A program made the position numbers and the translations under genes. Of a DNA stretch of 64,000 nucleotides, positions 47,173-60,498 are shown in pieces. The DNA lies in NCBI RefSeq assembly GCF_037975245.1, contig NC_092565.1:4651499-4715498 (forward strand), read 5' to 3'. The notes under the pieces are model-generated. The model searched no databases. It had not been told where the DNA came from and saw only the letters and a list, made by a program, of their open reading frames with translations. Each line of letters begins with the position of its first letter. Within the stretch, counting starts at the first letter, position 1. The stretch comes from Apostichopus japonicus. Taxonomy: Eukaryota; Echinodermata; Holothuroidea; Aspidochirotida; Stichopodidae.

Positions 47173-50100
47173 CGGACAGTCGCCATAGTTCGGAAAAGGT
47201 GAGATTGTTGGAAGTTTTTGTTTAATTTAACTTCATTTTATGGAAACATTTAAATGTCAACAACTATATGCAATGAATATGCATTTATTGATACTTATCA
47301 TTTAACAATTTAAAGCATCTGGTTTTATTTCAGTTTTTTAAAAATTATTTTGAAACTATGAAAGCCTTGTAGAATCATGCAAACAGAAATGATTAATTTA
47401 TTATTATTATTAGATATTATTTGTTTGTAATTAGAAATGATTACTTTATTCTTCCCAAATGTTATTTGTGAAAAACAAATTTTGATCATTGTGCAATTAC
47501 AAATTCAATATAACTTTTTGGATTGCACTAGTATGCTGTTATCGTTCAGTTGCCATAGCCAACCAACAGTTTTCACAGTTCCTCTTGTTAAGCCACACAT
47601 AAACCTAAGTTAACAGGTGGTTAACCAAAATTCAAAGGTTTGCTGATTGGCTTTGCCTTCAAATGTTATTTATGTTGCTGTCCTGACTGGCTTTATCTTG
47701 TTATACATGTAACTATTGGGCAGGGGTTGTCACAAATTTGATCGAGTAGACTGCAGTTAAAGTTATGTGTACAATCCATCTGCTGCAACAATTAAGGTTG
47801 TACTTATTCCTGTGACAAAATGAGAAGAAAGAATTTCACAAATAAGGGTTCCTTATTTATGGAAGAACTGCTATGCAGTGATTTAGTCATTGGCAGTTCA
47901 AAGGGAGACCTTCTGACAACATAACTGTGAACAAAGAACAAGGATTCTTAATTACTTTTCTATGAGGGCGTGAGAGAAACATTGGTTCTGCCCCTCTCCT
48001 CCTTCCCCTTTTCCCATCCAGTCCCTCCTCAGACTCCTCCCATTCTCCCTTCTGCCCGTCTCCACCTCCCCTTCTTCCCAAATGAAAGAAAAAGACATAA
48101 TATTAATTTTGCAACATTTTCCTCTCCTTTCAGGTGCTACAACTCTTGAAAGAAATAACAGGATTGGATGTTTACTACGGCTTCAATATTCTCTTGCCTT
48201 CTGCAGATACTTTACTCAGTCATGTCACCTCAAAATCCATTGTAGGCAAACTCTCCTTGGACTAAGAGGTATGGTGTGACTGTACGTGTCAGGTGAAAAA
48301 CTCTTCCAGGTTCTAGATATTGTAGGAATTGCTTCTGTAGGCTATGAAGGCAAATGCAGATAATTTATACAATACTATAGTAATGGATCGTGTTCCATAT
48401 CTCCCCGAAGTTCTGTAAACATATCCAGCCATGTCTTCACATATTTTTTGAGATAATAATTTCACAAGTTTTACCTATTTTTATTAATGAAATATTGAAG
48501 TTACTTGTTAGTAAGGATTGGATGGAACTCGCTAATTTAAAATTTTAATTTAAAAACTTCCTTCAAGACCAAGCTGCAAGGGTTTCTATCCTCATTTAAC
48601 ATTATTCGAGTGGATATGTAGGAATGTTAGAAATGTCAAGATTGATCATTTAAAACACCAAAAAGCATCATTATTTTTGAGAGTGGTTTTATGTGGCGAC
48701 AACACAGAAAATCCTTTCTTCAAGTAATTAGTTTGCAGGTTTTCAATTCACTTAGTTTTCTTGACCAGACCAAACGATAGAGTGGGCTTTCAAAGAGTAT
48801 ATCTTATCTCAATAAGTTGCTTCATGATTCCAACTTTAATCAGCACAACCGAGAGACAGGTGGGACCCCAAGGACAATTATGTCAGCGCCCCCCTCCCCC
48901 CCCCCCTTTTTGATGTCTACATTTTTCTTTATTAGAAAAGGAGAATACAGTCTTCTTTATTCCATATTCCATGTTTTTTTCATCTACAAATAGTTTCTTG
49001 GAACACTTGCATGACAGAAATTCTTTGGTTTTTTTTGTAACAGAAGCCTTGAATTTACATTTGCAAGTCATGTTGAACACTAACAAATTTGAATTAATGT
49101 GATCATATTCTTTCTAAAATATCAAGATGAATGTGGAAATTATTGTGACAGAATTAAATGGAAGTAAGGTCATAAGACATTTGGATAAGAAGGACGTAAT
49201 TGCAAGTTTACAAAGCTGTAAGGCACTTTCAAGTTTGGCTGTTGGTAGACGACACTAATGTTTTGAAATCTGCAAACAAACAGAAATGTGCCCAGAGAAC
49301 ACTGCCCCAATTCCTATTTGGAGGAAATACTGCCATTTCAAACTATTTCAGTCTTGAAGAAAGTTCAACTGAACAATTAAATCTCTTAGTGTAGAAAGAT
49401 GATTTTTGGAATACAGCAAAGGTTTGTTGAAAGAAGCCAAAGTGACCATTACTTAACTGTCTAGCATATTTTAATAGCATTAATGGTTACCTGGTAATTG
49501 GGTTCTTAGACTTCTAAAGTAACGTACAGGATTGATTCTGATGACACAACAGTTTTTTTATAGTTTTTTTTTAAGATTCATCGAAAACAACAACATTACT
49601 GTCTTTCATTTTTTGATCTCAAAGGTTTTCATTTGAGAGGAGGAAATAAATATTTCAATTTTCAATTGTCCTATATGGTTATACATTGTAATAGTAAAAT
49701 ACTGTACTGCCTCACTGGTATGATTTAACACAGTCTGGAAAAATGAACTTATGTTCATATTTGATATTGTCAGTGTTAGCATGGTGCTTCTAAGTCGAAT
49801 TGAAGCCGAGGATCTGGAATCCTGCTTTATAGATCTCCGAACAGGTACGGGAAATTTTCTTGTTTCCAGCAACAAAAGGTCAAGTGTGTGATGTTGTATA
49901 TTAATTAGTGTTAATTACTATGTTCTTCCAGTGCAGCTTTGTGATGATAACATTTGTGGACTTTTTCTTACATGGTGCATGTCCTTTTAAGTTACTCTGT
50001 TCATGTCAAAATTGGGACGTTGAAACAGAAGTTAAGAGTGAGTCCCCCTCCCCCCACCTCACCCATGAAAAAGACGTGCCAAAACTTACCACCTTATGAT

Positions 50101-53100
50101 CACCAATAGACATACATAAATTTAAGGATTTCTCCATAAGAGGTTGAGAGCAAAGATTTAGATAAACTGAGTGCAAATATCACTCTTTTTATGAATATTC
50201 ATCAAAAGTATGAATATTAAAGACAGTGGTGAACACTTACAGAGTGTTTGGATAATTTCCTCATGCTAATACCACTCTATACTGTCCTCTGATACAATGC
50301 ATTGAAGCACTTGTAGTGATAGTATGAACAGTTCCTAACCTTTATCTACTAGAAACATGATGTTCATACGTTCAATACAGTTGCTTTAAACTTCCAACTG
50401 GGTAAACTCTTATCAGGTACCAAGTTGGTATACCCCTACCATACTATTTGTTGCAACATTAGCATATATATCCAAGTAAAGAATGTTTAACCAGGCTGGT
50501 TTTTATATCCTAGTGGCTTAATTAATGAATTACCACCCCCAACCCCTTTGACTTTGTTTTGCATAAGATCTTATTCCTAGAAGTTTCATGTCTAAGTTGT
50601 CTTCCAGAATAATCCTGGGAGTTGTGTTTGTGTGTTTCAATACATATTGCATGTTCAGTTTTATTATTTATCAATGTTTTTATCGACAGCTGGTTATATT
50701 CTTTCCTTGCGACACAAAAATGCATAAATGAATATATAAATACCAAAAAAAAAATATATAAATATTGACAGTTGAAATGTCTTTGTTACCTTCTTGGCAA
50801 GTCATTGTTTTAGCATTCTGTGTTTGTTTCATTCAGGGAAGAAGGAAAAGCAAATGCCCATCAAGCAGGCCATTCTTTGACTTCTGTATATGACTTGTTA
50901 AAATGACTTCCGATCTATTTCACAATGACAAATTTGATATTTTACTCTTGTGACATGTGTGTGTGTGTATTTGTATATGTGTATGTATGTATGTTTGTCT
51001 GTTCCGGTGCCTTTCAGCAAAGTGTTGCATTCTCCATGTTTTTTTTTAAGATTGATAACTCAATCCTTGAGGGTTTTCAAACAAGGTGACACATTTTTAT
51101 GAAGAATGTCTGTTAATACCAAAGTAGTAGTGACTTAATCGAAATAGTTCACTTCAAAATATAATGAGATTTTTTAAATTTCTTTTTGTTCTTTTTTTAT
51201 CTTGTAAGAGCTCAAACCTATGATATTTCACACTTATGAAAGAAGGAATTTGAATTCATTTCTTGGACGATTATATATATATATATATATATATATATAG
51301 GAATGGACATTCTCACAGTGTGAAGATGAGAGAGCATATTAACCTATGTACTTTTACTCTGTAGTGTGCATCCGTACCAAAATATGTTCTTTGAAAGCAA
51401 AAACAAAACAAGCGTGTTTGTGATTTCTGAACATTAAAGATAGCGGTTGTGTGTGTGGGATAGTAGATTGGTCGTGGGGTAGTGGTGGGTGGGGGGGGGG
51501 TTAATTCGGTATATTATCTCAATGGCATGTGTATCTAAAATGCATAATTTATCATTTTTACCTGTAATGAAAGTTGTTTGAAAAGGGCTTTGATTAACGA
51601 CTTGTGAAAACGAGGAATCGGTTAAGTATGAGGATATTCTGTTATCATGCCATGGTTTAACAGAGCGTTATGTTAGTCGTCAGTAAATCCATTTTCTTAA
51701 TAAAATGCGCTATGTGTTATGTATGCATTGCGTTGATCATACCTTACATATTGTAATCACGGTTTTAGTGTAAACAAGTGTGTAATAAAAAAATTATTGA
51801 TATGAAAATTGACTTGTGAAAACGCTACCCGACTGAACTGATGGAACATTTTTGTGCAGTTTTTCCGCACAATGGGCATAGTTATTAGAGCACACAATTT
51901 ATCCAGAAGAAGGAATTGGAGAGAAGTTTATTTATTTATTTGCGGGGGGGGGGGGCGGGGGAGTGGGGATTGCCTATATGAAGATGCAACAAGGGTATAG
52001 GAGGGGAAGGTGGTCTCTACATCCACTACCATTTACTCCCTAAAGTATTATTCATCATTCCATATGAGTCCTTTGTTTTAAGACATACATCTGATAGCAA
52101 ATTTCGTCAGATGATGGAATTTTATTTGTAGCTGAAATATCGAGTCATCTGTCATAAAGTGTTTGCTGAATAATGTATCATAGTCCAATGCCATTCCTAC
52201 TGTTGGTTGTGTGAATATAATTTGCTTTTTTTCCCCCTTTCAATGTTAATAGTGATAATAATATTTATTTTTTGGGTTTTCAGAAATGTATTTTAATTTG
52301 AAAATATATAATAGCGTGTAAATGAATATGGTAATATTAAAAATGCAAATGTTCCTTGATATCAAGAATGGAAATAAAACTTGATACAATATTACACGAG
52401 TTAATGTCTTGCTATCATTTTGTTTTCAGTGATGCCATGCATGACCAAGTGGAACATTAGAAGTTTAATTAAATTATCACTAATTATCTCAAACAAAGCT
52501 CCCAGTTCATCTCCTCTCTTTCGTCAAATTTGAATTTTCATCTACCGTAACTGATTGTGTTGGCAATAACATGAATAAACATGAGCAGTATACGCATTAA
52601 TATGGTTATGCCATTAATACATACACCTCAGTTGTTTAATGCCTCTTGAAATTTCAAAACAAGTATCTACATACCGTTTAATATGTATTTCACAGCTGGT
52701 ATACGGCGGTACAAGATTAATTTGCATGTAAAACCTGAGGTGAAGTTCCCATGCCTTATGCTAATTAAAAGCCAATTCCGTCAATATATCGTCCGAGGTG
52801 GCTTGCCATACTGGCTTACCAGCTCTAAACAATAGGTAGCTCCGAGGGCCGAAGAGATGCCGATTTCCTTTCGTTCTACCGTCTACCCGATCATCTCCGA
52901 GAACTGATTGGTCGCGAAAGTTATTGCTGTAGCTTCCGGCTATAGGATCTGCTAGTGTTTGATGCAGTAGTAACAGTCACAGTTATTATTAAATATTTTA
53001 TCTTTATTTTATTTTGCTCTCCTTCAAAATGAGGGCGCCCGTCCTTCCGTTCCATTTGTTCGTCGATTATTGAAATTTGCCTTTATAATAGCTAGATTCA

Positions 53101-53389
53101 CCTACATAACTTTTTCTTGCAGTAGGTGAGCAATTGGTTAACTGTTATTATTAATTCAAATATTTGAACAAAAATGTTTAATTTAGTGTAACGCGGCAAG
53201 TATAGGAATCTATCATTTTTCGACCGTGATATAATGTTAGCCAATCGTTAGCCTATCGTAATATACTTTGAGCCTATCGTTAAAACCTTTAAACCTTTAT
53301 TTTGAATACCACAGGCTTAGCCTGAGGTCATATTCTTATAAAGAAAGTAATACTTATTCTCCTTCAGTTACAATGAAGCAAATATAACA
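47173..53389 (+). other. ALMS1 3' flank, possible long 3'UTR, no other gene
   Basis: AT-rich DNA. A donor-like AAAAG|GTGAGA at 47199 and an acceptor at 48134 suggest that the 3'UTR may be spliced. Poly(A) signals AATAAA occur at 51699, 51784 and 52373. Features seen are a (TA)n run at 51270-51299, a TG-rich patch near 50950, and G runs near 51490 and 51945. A GC-richer patch at 52740-52960 holds a CCAAT box (reverse, 52917) but no recognised gene follows it. Confidence 0.4.
51270..51299. repeat. (TA)n microsatellite
   Basis: About fourteen uninterrupted TA dinucleotides. Confidence 0.95.
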
Positions 53390-53797
53390 CTTATTACCAG
53401 TGGCGTAGCTACGGGGGGGCCTGGGGGGGCCGAGGCCCCCCCATGAAATCGGCTGGCCCCCCCACTGGCCCCCCCACTGGGAATGGGGTAAAAAAAAACA
53501 CTCATCAGTGCGATTCGCTAATATTTTTTGTTCAATAATTTGGGAAATAGAGTTACACAATTTTCTCGTCTGCATCTGGCAGAATAAGAATAATACAATA
53601 TCTGTAGTAATCATGAGAATGGTCACACAGCATGGCATGGCAATGGTCGATGCGACGATTGCGACCATACACCACGAACCTTGTTGTGCTGCGTGATAGC
53701 GATATCTGCTGAAAATATGTTCAGTGCTTCCACCTAGCGCAACAATCTATCAAAAGATTGGCTCCGTTTGTACTGAGCCGAGGTATCAGGTATTCAT

Positions 53798-55050
53798 GGG
53801 CGGCGATCATGGGGGGGGGGACGGGGGGACATGTCCCCCCAATATTTTAGGTGGGGGGATATAGTATCTTATATCCCCCCCCCCCCCCCAATATTTGGTG
53901 GCATAGTTTTTTTTAAGCATATGTTTTGTATTTTTTTTATGATATCGCTAGTAATTTCAAAATAGAAAATGCTTAGATGCAACTTACAAGGCCTGGGAAG
54001 TGCCATTTCCAGCGATCTGGGAGACATTTTCGGCCAAAATTTTCTTTTGCGCTTAGCGCCAACTTATGGTGGCGCTACGCTTAGAAAGTCTGGGTACAAG
54101 CTTTGCCCCTCCCTTGGCAAATTCCTCGCAAAGCGCCTGTCTAACCGTGTCACAATTTGTTACTATATATGACCGAAAGTAGTTTTTACTTTTTTTTTCT
54201 CGAAATGAAGAGCTAGACGGACCGCATCCGTAATGAAATTTGGTTTGCATCTTGTATATGAGTGTAAGTACGTACAATCATACATAGGATCCACATCGAT
54301 ATGGGTTCACTGGGTTTCCATTTGGCCTGTTTCCTACAAGATTTCTAACCGCAGGTGCGTAGCCAAGGGAGGGGGGGGGTGAAGGGGTGGAGACCGCCCT
54401 CCCCCTCGAGCATATTTTTTGGTATTTTCTATGATATCGAAGTTTTATAGTAGCCGTTATATGAGGTTTTAATATTTGTACACCAATAATTTAACTGTGT
54501 CTGAAATTTCGAAAATTCCTTGACCAACATTCTTCATCATAGTATACTTCCCTCTATACTCGTACAATTTTGACCGGTCTGTTAGTGGTTGAGGGGGGTT
54601 TTCTATATTGGTTGTCCATAGATGAAATTTAGTGCAACATTATGGGTATGTTTTGAAGTGAATTTATTATTCAAATTCTGAACAAATAATGGGCTTAAAA
54701 CCTTGAAAAGTGGGGCTGACGGGTATTGTGGGGCGTTACGTAGAATTACCTACAAATGCAATGAGGTCGAACATGATGTGTGACTGGTGAAAATCTTGAC
54801 AAAAGGTTATGAATGAAAAAAAAAAACTATTAGGAAAAACTTGGTTCTCAGGCAAAAGTGTACATCTGGTTGGTCATTTTCAAGCCCAAGAAGTGCCATT
54901 TCCGGTCATCTGGGGGGCTATCAAAACCAGAAATTTTCTTGTACGCTGCGCGCCAACCAATGGTGGCGCTCCGCTTTGACAGTAATTCGCCTGCATCCAA
55001 GCAGATGTCCCCCCCCCCCAATATTTGAAACAGATCGCCGCCCCCTGCAG
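53798..55050. mobile_element. Nested hAT-like element, 1.25 kb
   Basis: Flanks are GTATTCAT (53790-53797) and GTATTCAT (55051-55058). Ends are GGGCGGCGATC on the left and GATCGCCGCCCCCTGCAG on the right, so the first few left bases may be lost. It contains two copies of the shared module (53991-54090, 54881-54985), with a further CAGGTGCGTAGCC end-like sequence near 54354. It may therefore itself be composite. Confidence 0.7.
54881..54985 (+). repeat. Subterminal module shared by hAT-like elements
   Basis: The module runs GCCATTTCC, GATCTGGGGGG, AATTTTCT, GTACGC, CGCGCCAACC, GGTGGCGCTCCGCTT. Five copies occur in the window: 53991-54090, 54881-54985 and 55326-55420 on the plus strand, 61193-61295 and 61528-61630 on the minus strand. 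Its core is close to the palindrome CGCCAACCATGGTGGCG. Confidence 0.75.
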
Positions 55051-55499
55051 GTATTCATATATTGCCTCGAGTCAAATGAATATATGTCATTGAATATTCC
55101 ACAAAACAACTTTTTTATGGCCACGAAACTGTCGAAACAGGATTTTCCACTACTGGTAGAGATATAAAATATTGGGAATTCTGAAATTCCTGCAAATGAT
55201 GCCAACTTCCCTCAAGTTAAAAGTCTGGTTGAGTTGGCAAGGCCAGTCAGCATGAAAGAGAAAAAACTTTTTTTGCATTTCTGTCACCAAAGTTGCACAT
55301 CTTTTTGGTTGCTATTTTGCCTCACAGGTGCCATCTCCTGCGATCTGGGGGGTGCTGAAATCTCAAATTTTCTCTGTACGCTCCGCGCCAACCATGGTGG
55401 CGCTCCGCTTAGATAGTAACCTCCGGCCCCCCCACTAGAAAGAACAGCCCCCCATGGCCCCCCCACTCAAAAAATCCTAGCTACGCCACTGCTTATTAC

Positions 55500-58400
55500 C
55501 ATAGCAACGCTTCTATTATAACGTCTCACATGTAGGCCTAACTTCCGCCAGGGCGTATGCTCTGCTTTCATGTTTTTTCCTTATTTTTTATATTTATTTT
55601 ATTTATTTGTACCATTTATAACCAGTTTCGGTCTCTAACTCACTTCCTATGAAAGCATACATATATATATAAGTACTCCAAATGGGGCAGAAATTGTTAA
55701 ACGTCGATTCAAAGTGCGCATAACATTTTTTACCCGTCTGTTGTAAACAAAAGTCTCAGGGTTTCATTTGTGATGGATTGCAAATACCGAAATATAGAGT
55801 ATTCCTTCACGACTTACCCCTAACGCGCCCACTTAGCCAATAGAAAAAAGACTTAAACGCGATGCTTTTAATGTAAATTAATCAGGAGATCAAATTTGCT
55901 TTTAAAGAGTCTATGGGTTGTAAGCTTTTATAGAGATAACAAATACGGGTAGCTCCATCCATCAAGTAAACATCAAAATGTCGCTCTCTCTCTCTCTATT
56001 TATATATATCGTGTTTCGTATATAGCAAATAGAAACAAGGCCGTTTGATTTTCGACTAAAAATGAGAGATTACCTTAAGATGTGGTTACTCACAGATATT
56101 TAGGTCTAACGGGACCAGTATATGCTAATGTAATCAAATTAAAGCAGCGTCGAAAATTCGTCTGCACTGAAAAGTACTTTTGTGTATTTTTTCGTCAACG
56201 TACAGATTGAGTTGATACTTTATTACCATGTAGCTCATTTTAATATTTTTGTGTCAAAATATGGAAGTGAAATTTAGGTTTTCGCAGATTCGGACTCGAT
56301 ATATTCATAAGTAGCCTACATGCGACTAAGGAATTGACTCAGTAGTTTGACGAAATATATACTACGGTACCAAATTTCTTTCAAAATCGCGCTTGACAAA
56401 TTTAAAATTCCTCTTCATTTCAATATTCTTCTTGAAAACCTGGAGGTTGGAACTATACGCCCCGACAGGATGAGGCTTATCTTTCACATATACTAGTGGG
56501 TCGCTCTGGTTAAGAAATAATGTTACACAAGTTCCTTGATGACGCTTATACCTCACATTACTAACTCGGGACAAGTATGTGTTTTATAACCATGGGCATA
56601 TAAGCCTATATGTTCAGCTTGTGAAGTTGATCTTCTTACAAAACGCTGGGTTGTCTATGGATCAAATATTCTGTAACAGGAAGTCCGAGTAGCGCAATTT
56701 TATACTCTGGATGATTTACATATGAAAGCGACATAACGTTAGGACTGTGATTTCTTCTATATGATCAAAACCGTTAGATACCGGTGTTATATTCTGGTCT
56801 CTGTTGTAAACAGTCCAGACAGGTGATAATTATCCCTTGGGAAAGTTTACACTATATTTCTTTCTGTCAGAAGAGAAAAAAATGTTTGAATTTTACCCAC
56901 TCAAAATTTGACATATACGTTGTGAACAAGATTTATGCTCGACCCTTGTTTTAATTCACCAAATCATGAAATTTAATCCGAAATAGGCCTACAACTTATA
57001 CCGTTGGATTATTATTAACCCGTTTTGGGTGATACATATACCAATCCGCCAACTTATATGAGACTGCATGTGAATCGAGTTTCCTATATAGGTAGGCCTA
57101 CTATTGGTTAGAACGTGGGACTATAAAGTATAACAATTTGTCGCTCTGTTTTTCGTGTTGGCTTGGTTTCTGCTCCGAAGGAAAGTCGCGGCGATTTACG
57201 GCATCGCTAAAATGGACTCATTTTATATCCGCGTTCGTTCCTCTTCAGAGCCCCCTTGATCTCATCACGAGCCTGTCGTATAATCTGGATATTGACTTGT
57301 GTTTTTGGTTTCACGTGGAATGCCTTGAACTTGCAGCTTTTTTTATGATTTTCTAGAGTGTGAAACTCTCTTCATTATTGATACATTGAATTCATCTTGG
57401 AAAGAAATGATTTTGTTTAGATGTGTATCTCAAATCAATATTCGTTTTCTTTGACTACAGTTACCTGAAAATTGTAGAAATTGGGAACTTTTCTTGAAGG
57501 ATTTTTTTCTATTCTGAAGGCTATTAACGACTGCACTTGCATTGGCAACAATAGAATTTGGTTTAAGACTTAGATATCTTCATTACATGATGAACCATTA
57601 TTGAAAGCCATGATAAAAAACGGAATATACTTCCGTTCTCTGATTAATTTTATTGAGTCCTATATTCGGATGTTCGTGTTGTCGGCGCCTTGAATCAGTC
57701 TGCTAAAGTGAACCTTGACGGTGTTCGTTTTAATTTCGATATTTTTCAACAACCAAAAAAAAAAAACATTTTCTCATCACATATAGCCTACAGGCCAGCT
57801 TCTTCATTAAATGAGTTTAATCATGTGGTCTTAACTGATCGTCTCGTGTGTGATTGTGATGCAGGGCGATACATGGAACTATGCAGTTTGAACGGCAAAG
57901 TTTACAACATTCATCCAAATGGTTGTATAGTCCGTATAGTCTGGTCTTATTTTCGACAGGACGGATTTATGAGCAATGTGACAACTGAGCCTGAAATAGG
58001 GATCATTAGGTCAATCTAATTCGGTTCAGTCTCATCAATAAAGATTAGAATGGTGGAAGTTGGGGTGATAAATTACTGAATAACGTTTACCAATATGCCT
58101 AGACACTTGTTATCTGAGTATGGGGTAGCGGATTCGTTTGGGTGTCTGTGCAGTGTATGGTGAAAAACCGCTCTACCGAAACCCAACTTGTGTCGCTATT
58201 GGCACGACCGATTTTCATAATGTCCCTGCAGGGTGCATATTGTTGTTATTTCATTAAACAGTTCCAAGTATTTCTCTCTATAACTGTTTACATGCAACGG
58301 TATAACTGAAAGTGATTGATTACTCACAGGAAATATCTTTCCACAGTCTTTTGACAGTGTTTCAGTTTGCTTGGCTTAATCGCGAATTCCTGCTGGCATG

Positions 58401-58696
58401 GAGAAAATTATTTTCTAAACCGCTGGATAATTAAATTTCATCTATGATAGAAAGAGTATACTAACGTAGCCTAAATCGCAAGTCAAAATACTTGTTACTA
58501 TATCAAGTCCTCGTATTATCTTTACAAAGATATCCTACGAAAGTCGTTAATTTATAGAACGAGTCCAAATGAATTTCACGCGGATTGCTCAATATTGTAA
58601 GCAGTTTCTCTGTGGTAGTCCCTCAAGGGAATTGAGATAATGCATTGAAGATTCGGTGTCTACTGAGATTGCGAATCGTTCGCGCAGTGGAGTGCA
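55500..58696. other. Intergenic between hAT cluster and GPCR gene
   Basis: Short microsatellites (CT and TA near 55986-56010) are present. No protein family is recognised. An open frame at 57690-58019 has no homology I know and a weak start context. Confidence 0.45.
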
Positions 58697-58704
58697 TATA
58701 AATA
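58697..58704 (+). promoter_or_regulatory. TATA box for the GPCR gene
   Basis: TATAAATA lies 275 bp upstream of the GPCR ATG. A start about 30 bp downstream would give a 5'UTR of roughly 250 bases. The assignment is from sequence only. Confidence 0.45.
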
Positions 58705-58978
58705 TAAAGTCTTATATAATGTTCTCGTTTGGTGACTGAACAACTATAACTGTACTTTTATAATGTCATTAGATGTTATAGAGTTCGTTGCTTTATAATC
58801 AATTAAACTATATCGAGGACGCCAAATTAGATGAAAATGGACTTCGTTAGGGGTCAGTAGAGGGTAAATTAGACAAGTGTAGATAAACTCTGCGACTCCA
58901 TAAATCCTGATCCGGCTGCAGTTTCTTTCTGGAGTTATTTCATGATAGTTGTGGAAATTGTAGTTTCGGAATAACATC

Positions 58979-60496
58979 ATGGAAGGTGACATATTTATAG
59001 CAGTGATACTTACCATTAACGTAACAATATCTCTCGTGGGAGTACTCGGTAATGGCGTCATCATTACTGCATTTATTACGAAGCGAAGATTGAGAACCCA
59101 ATCTAATTATTTCATGATAAGCTTACTCATTCTTAGTTTCATTCACTGTGCCGTATTTTACCCGATACAAGCCCTTGTCGATATCGGTATCATAGTCGGT
59201 CAAGCTGCTTGTTTACCAATAGGTTGTGTCGGTATTACAGAATCGGTTGCTATCACCATGTGTCTGCTGGCTACTTCTACGGAACGGTATATCGCGATAT
59301 GCTGGCCACTCACCGCGGATAGCATTCTTACACCGAACAGGATCGTAGTTACGTTCGTGGTCATTGCAGCGTATTCTATTACTTCCGGTATTATATTCCC
59401 TAGCCTAACATGGATAGGCTATGAAGGCGGAGCATTTGAAGATAAATATTCCCGGTGTACCCTTGTTTCTATATCGCCGACGGTGGGTTTTTCCGTGTGG
59501 ATGTGCGTTAATTGGCTGGCACCGATACCGATCATGTTTATGATTTATTGTCGCATCTTTATGATCGTCAGAAGGCACGCGCGTGAAATCAATGCTCTAA
59601 AACCGCAGTTTAATTTAATCGCGACCAATATGGTGCAACTTCACGAAATACCAAGAGGCAGAAATAAGATCCACCCGAATGGTCACGTCGAGAAAACAGC
59701 TGATGTAAACGACCCTCACAACACAGGTGACCAAATTACCGTAGTCAATGGAGAGAACTTGAGAAAACATTCACCCATCTTAGAGAATCATATGAGAGAA
59801 CCGCAAATCTTACAAAATGGTAATGGATCTCAAGATCCAAGAACTGGATCAGGTGAAAATCTACAACAAATAGAACGTGAGGTCACAGGTCAGAACCTGG
59901 ACCTAGGTAATGTACACCATAACTCTACAAGAGCACTTTCTGAATTTGATACTTCACAGTGTACGGATCACGATAATGATGGTACTCGAGGTAAGGATCA
60001 TAAACCTATATCAAGCGAGGAGTCTGACGCAATAAGAAATAACACAGAAAACAGGAATCATTACGGTTGCGTTTCCATGGCAACTCGCGCCCAAATTCGA
60101 ACAACAACTACTACAGGGACAGTTGGTGGTGATCGGACCAACGCCGCTACCGTAGCCGGCGAAAATCTCCCTTATTCGGTCCAGCGGAAACAGCGGAATA
60201 AAATTTTCAATAGAGAGATCAAATCAGCCATTGTAATATTTGCAATCGTCGTTCTTTATTCGTTCAGTTTTATACCATATGTAGTTTATATCTTTACAAA
60301 TGTGATATCCGGCACGCCCGACTTTAAACAGTTCGCGATCATCCACAGCATGTTATTCGCAAACTACGCTCTGAATCCATATATATACGGGTTTGGTAAT
60401 CGAAACATCAGACGTGCTGTAATGCATATGGTCTGCTGTCGATTGCAGAGAGAAAGACGGGCCGCTGGTCTGCCATCCGTTTCGGAAACCCTCTAA
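58979..60496 (+). CDS. Intronless class A (rhodopsin-like) GPCR, orphan
   Basis: The gene encodes 505 residues with seven hydrophobic segments at about 5-33, 43-66, 78-101, 121-143, 168-195, 415-439 and 451-471. Family marks are Gly24-Asn25 (1.50), Cys78 and Cys160 for the extracellular disulfide, Glu102-Arg103-Tyr104 (ERY for DRY) and NPYIY at 466-470. The third intracellular loop is about 210 residues, hydrophilic and Asn/Thr-rich. The N-terminus is very short. No Asp is seen near position 3.32, so an aminergic ligand is unlikely. Position 2.50 is Ser53 rather than Asp, and position 6.48 is Phe431 rather than Trp. An in-frame stop at 58961 fixes the start region. The ligand is unknown. The stop codon lies within the duplication made by the adjacent MITE. 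Confidence 0.92.
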   Translation: MEGDIFIAVILTINVTISLVGVLGNGVIITAFITKRRLRTQSNYFMISLLILSFIHCAVFYPIQALVDIGIIVGQAACLPIGCVGITESVAITMCLLATSTERYIAICWPLTADSILTPNRIVVTFVVIAAYSITSGIIFPSLTWIGYEGGAFEDKYSRCTLVSISPTVGFSVWMCVNWLAPIPIMFMIYCRIFMIVRRHAREINALKPQFNLIATNMVQLHEIPRGRNKIHPNGHVEKTADVNDPHNTGDQITVVNGENLRKHSPILENHMREPQILQNGNGSQDPRTGSGENLQQIEREVTGQNLDLGNVHHNSTRALSEFDTSQCTDHDNDGTRGKDHKPISSEESDAIRNNTENRNHYGCVSMATRAQIRTTTTTGTVGGDRTNAATVAGENLPYSVQRKQRNKIFNREIKSAIVIFAIVVLYSFSFIPYVVYIFTNVISGTPDFKQFAIIHSMLFANYALNPYIYGFGNRNIRRAVMHMVCCRLQRERRAAGLPSVSETL

Positions 60497-60498
60497 AC

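Larger units (their letters stand above)
53398..55491. mobile_element. hAT-like element, 2.1 kb, carrying a nested insertion
   Basis: The element is bounded by the perfect 8-bp duplication CTTATTAC (53390-53397 and 55492-55499). Its inverted ends are CAGTGGCGTAGCTACG and its complement CTAGCTACGCCACTG. No transposase is recognisable, so it is non-autonomous or decayed. A conserved module at 55326-55420 lies about 70 bp inside the right end. The interior includes a second element (53798-55050). Confidence 0.88.

Noticed and set aside
53029-53073. Fourteen-codon frame after a CCAAT-containing GC-richer patch
   Set aside because: Too short and with no downstream exon; kept only as a note in the 3' flank entry.
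57690-58019. 109-codon open frame upstream of the GPCR
   Set aside because: No recognisable domain and no splice or promoter context; length is compatible with chance.
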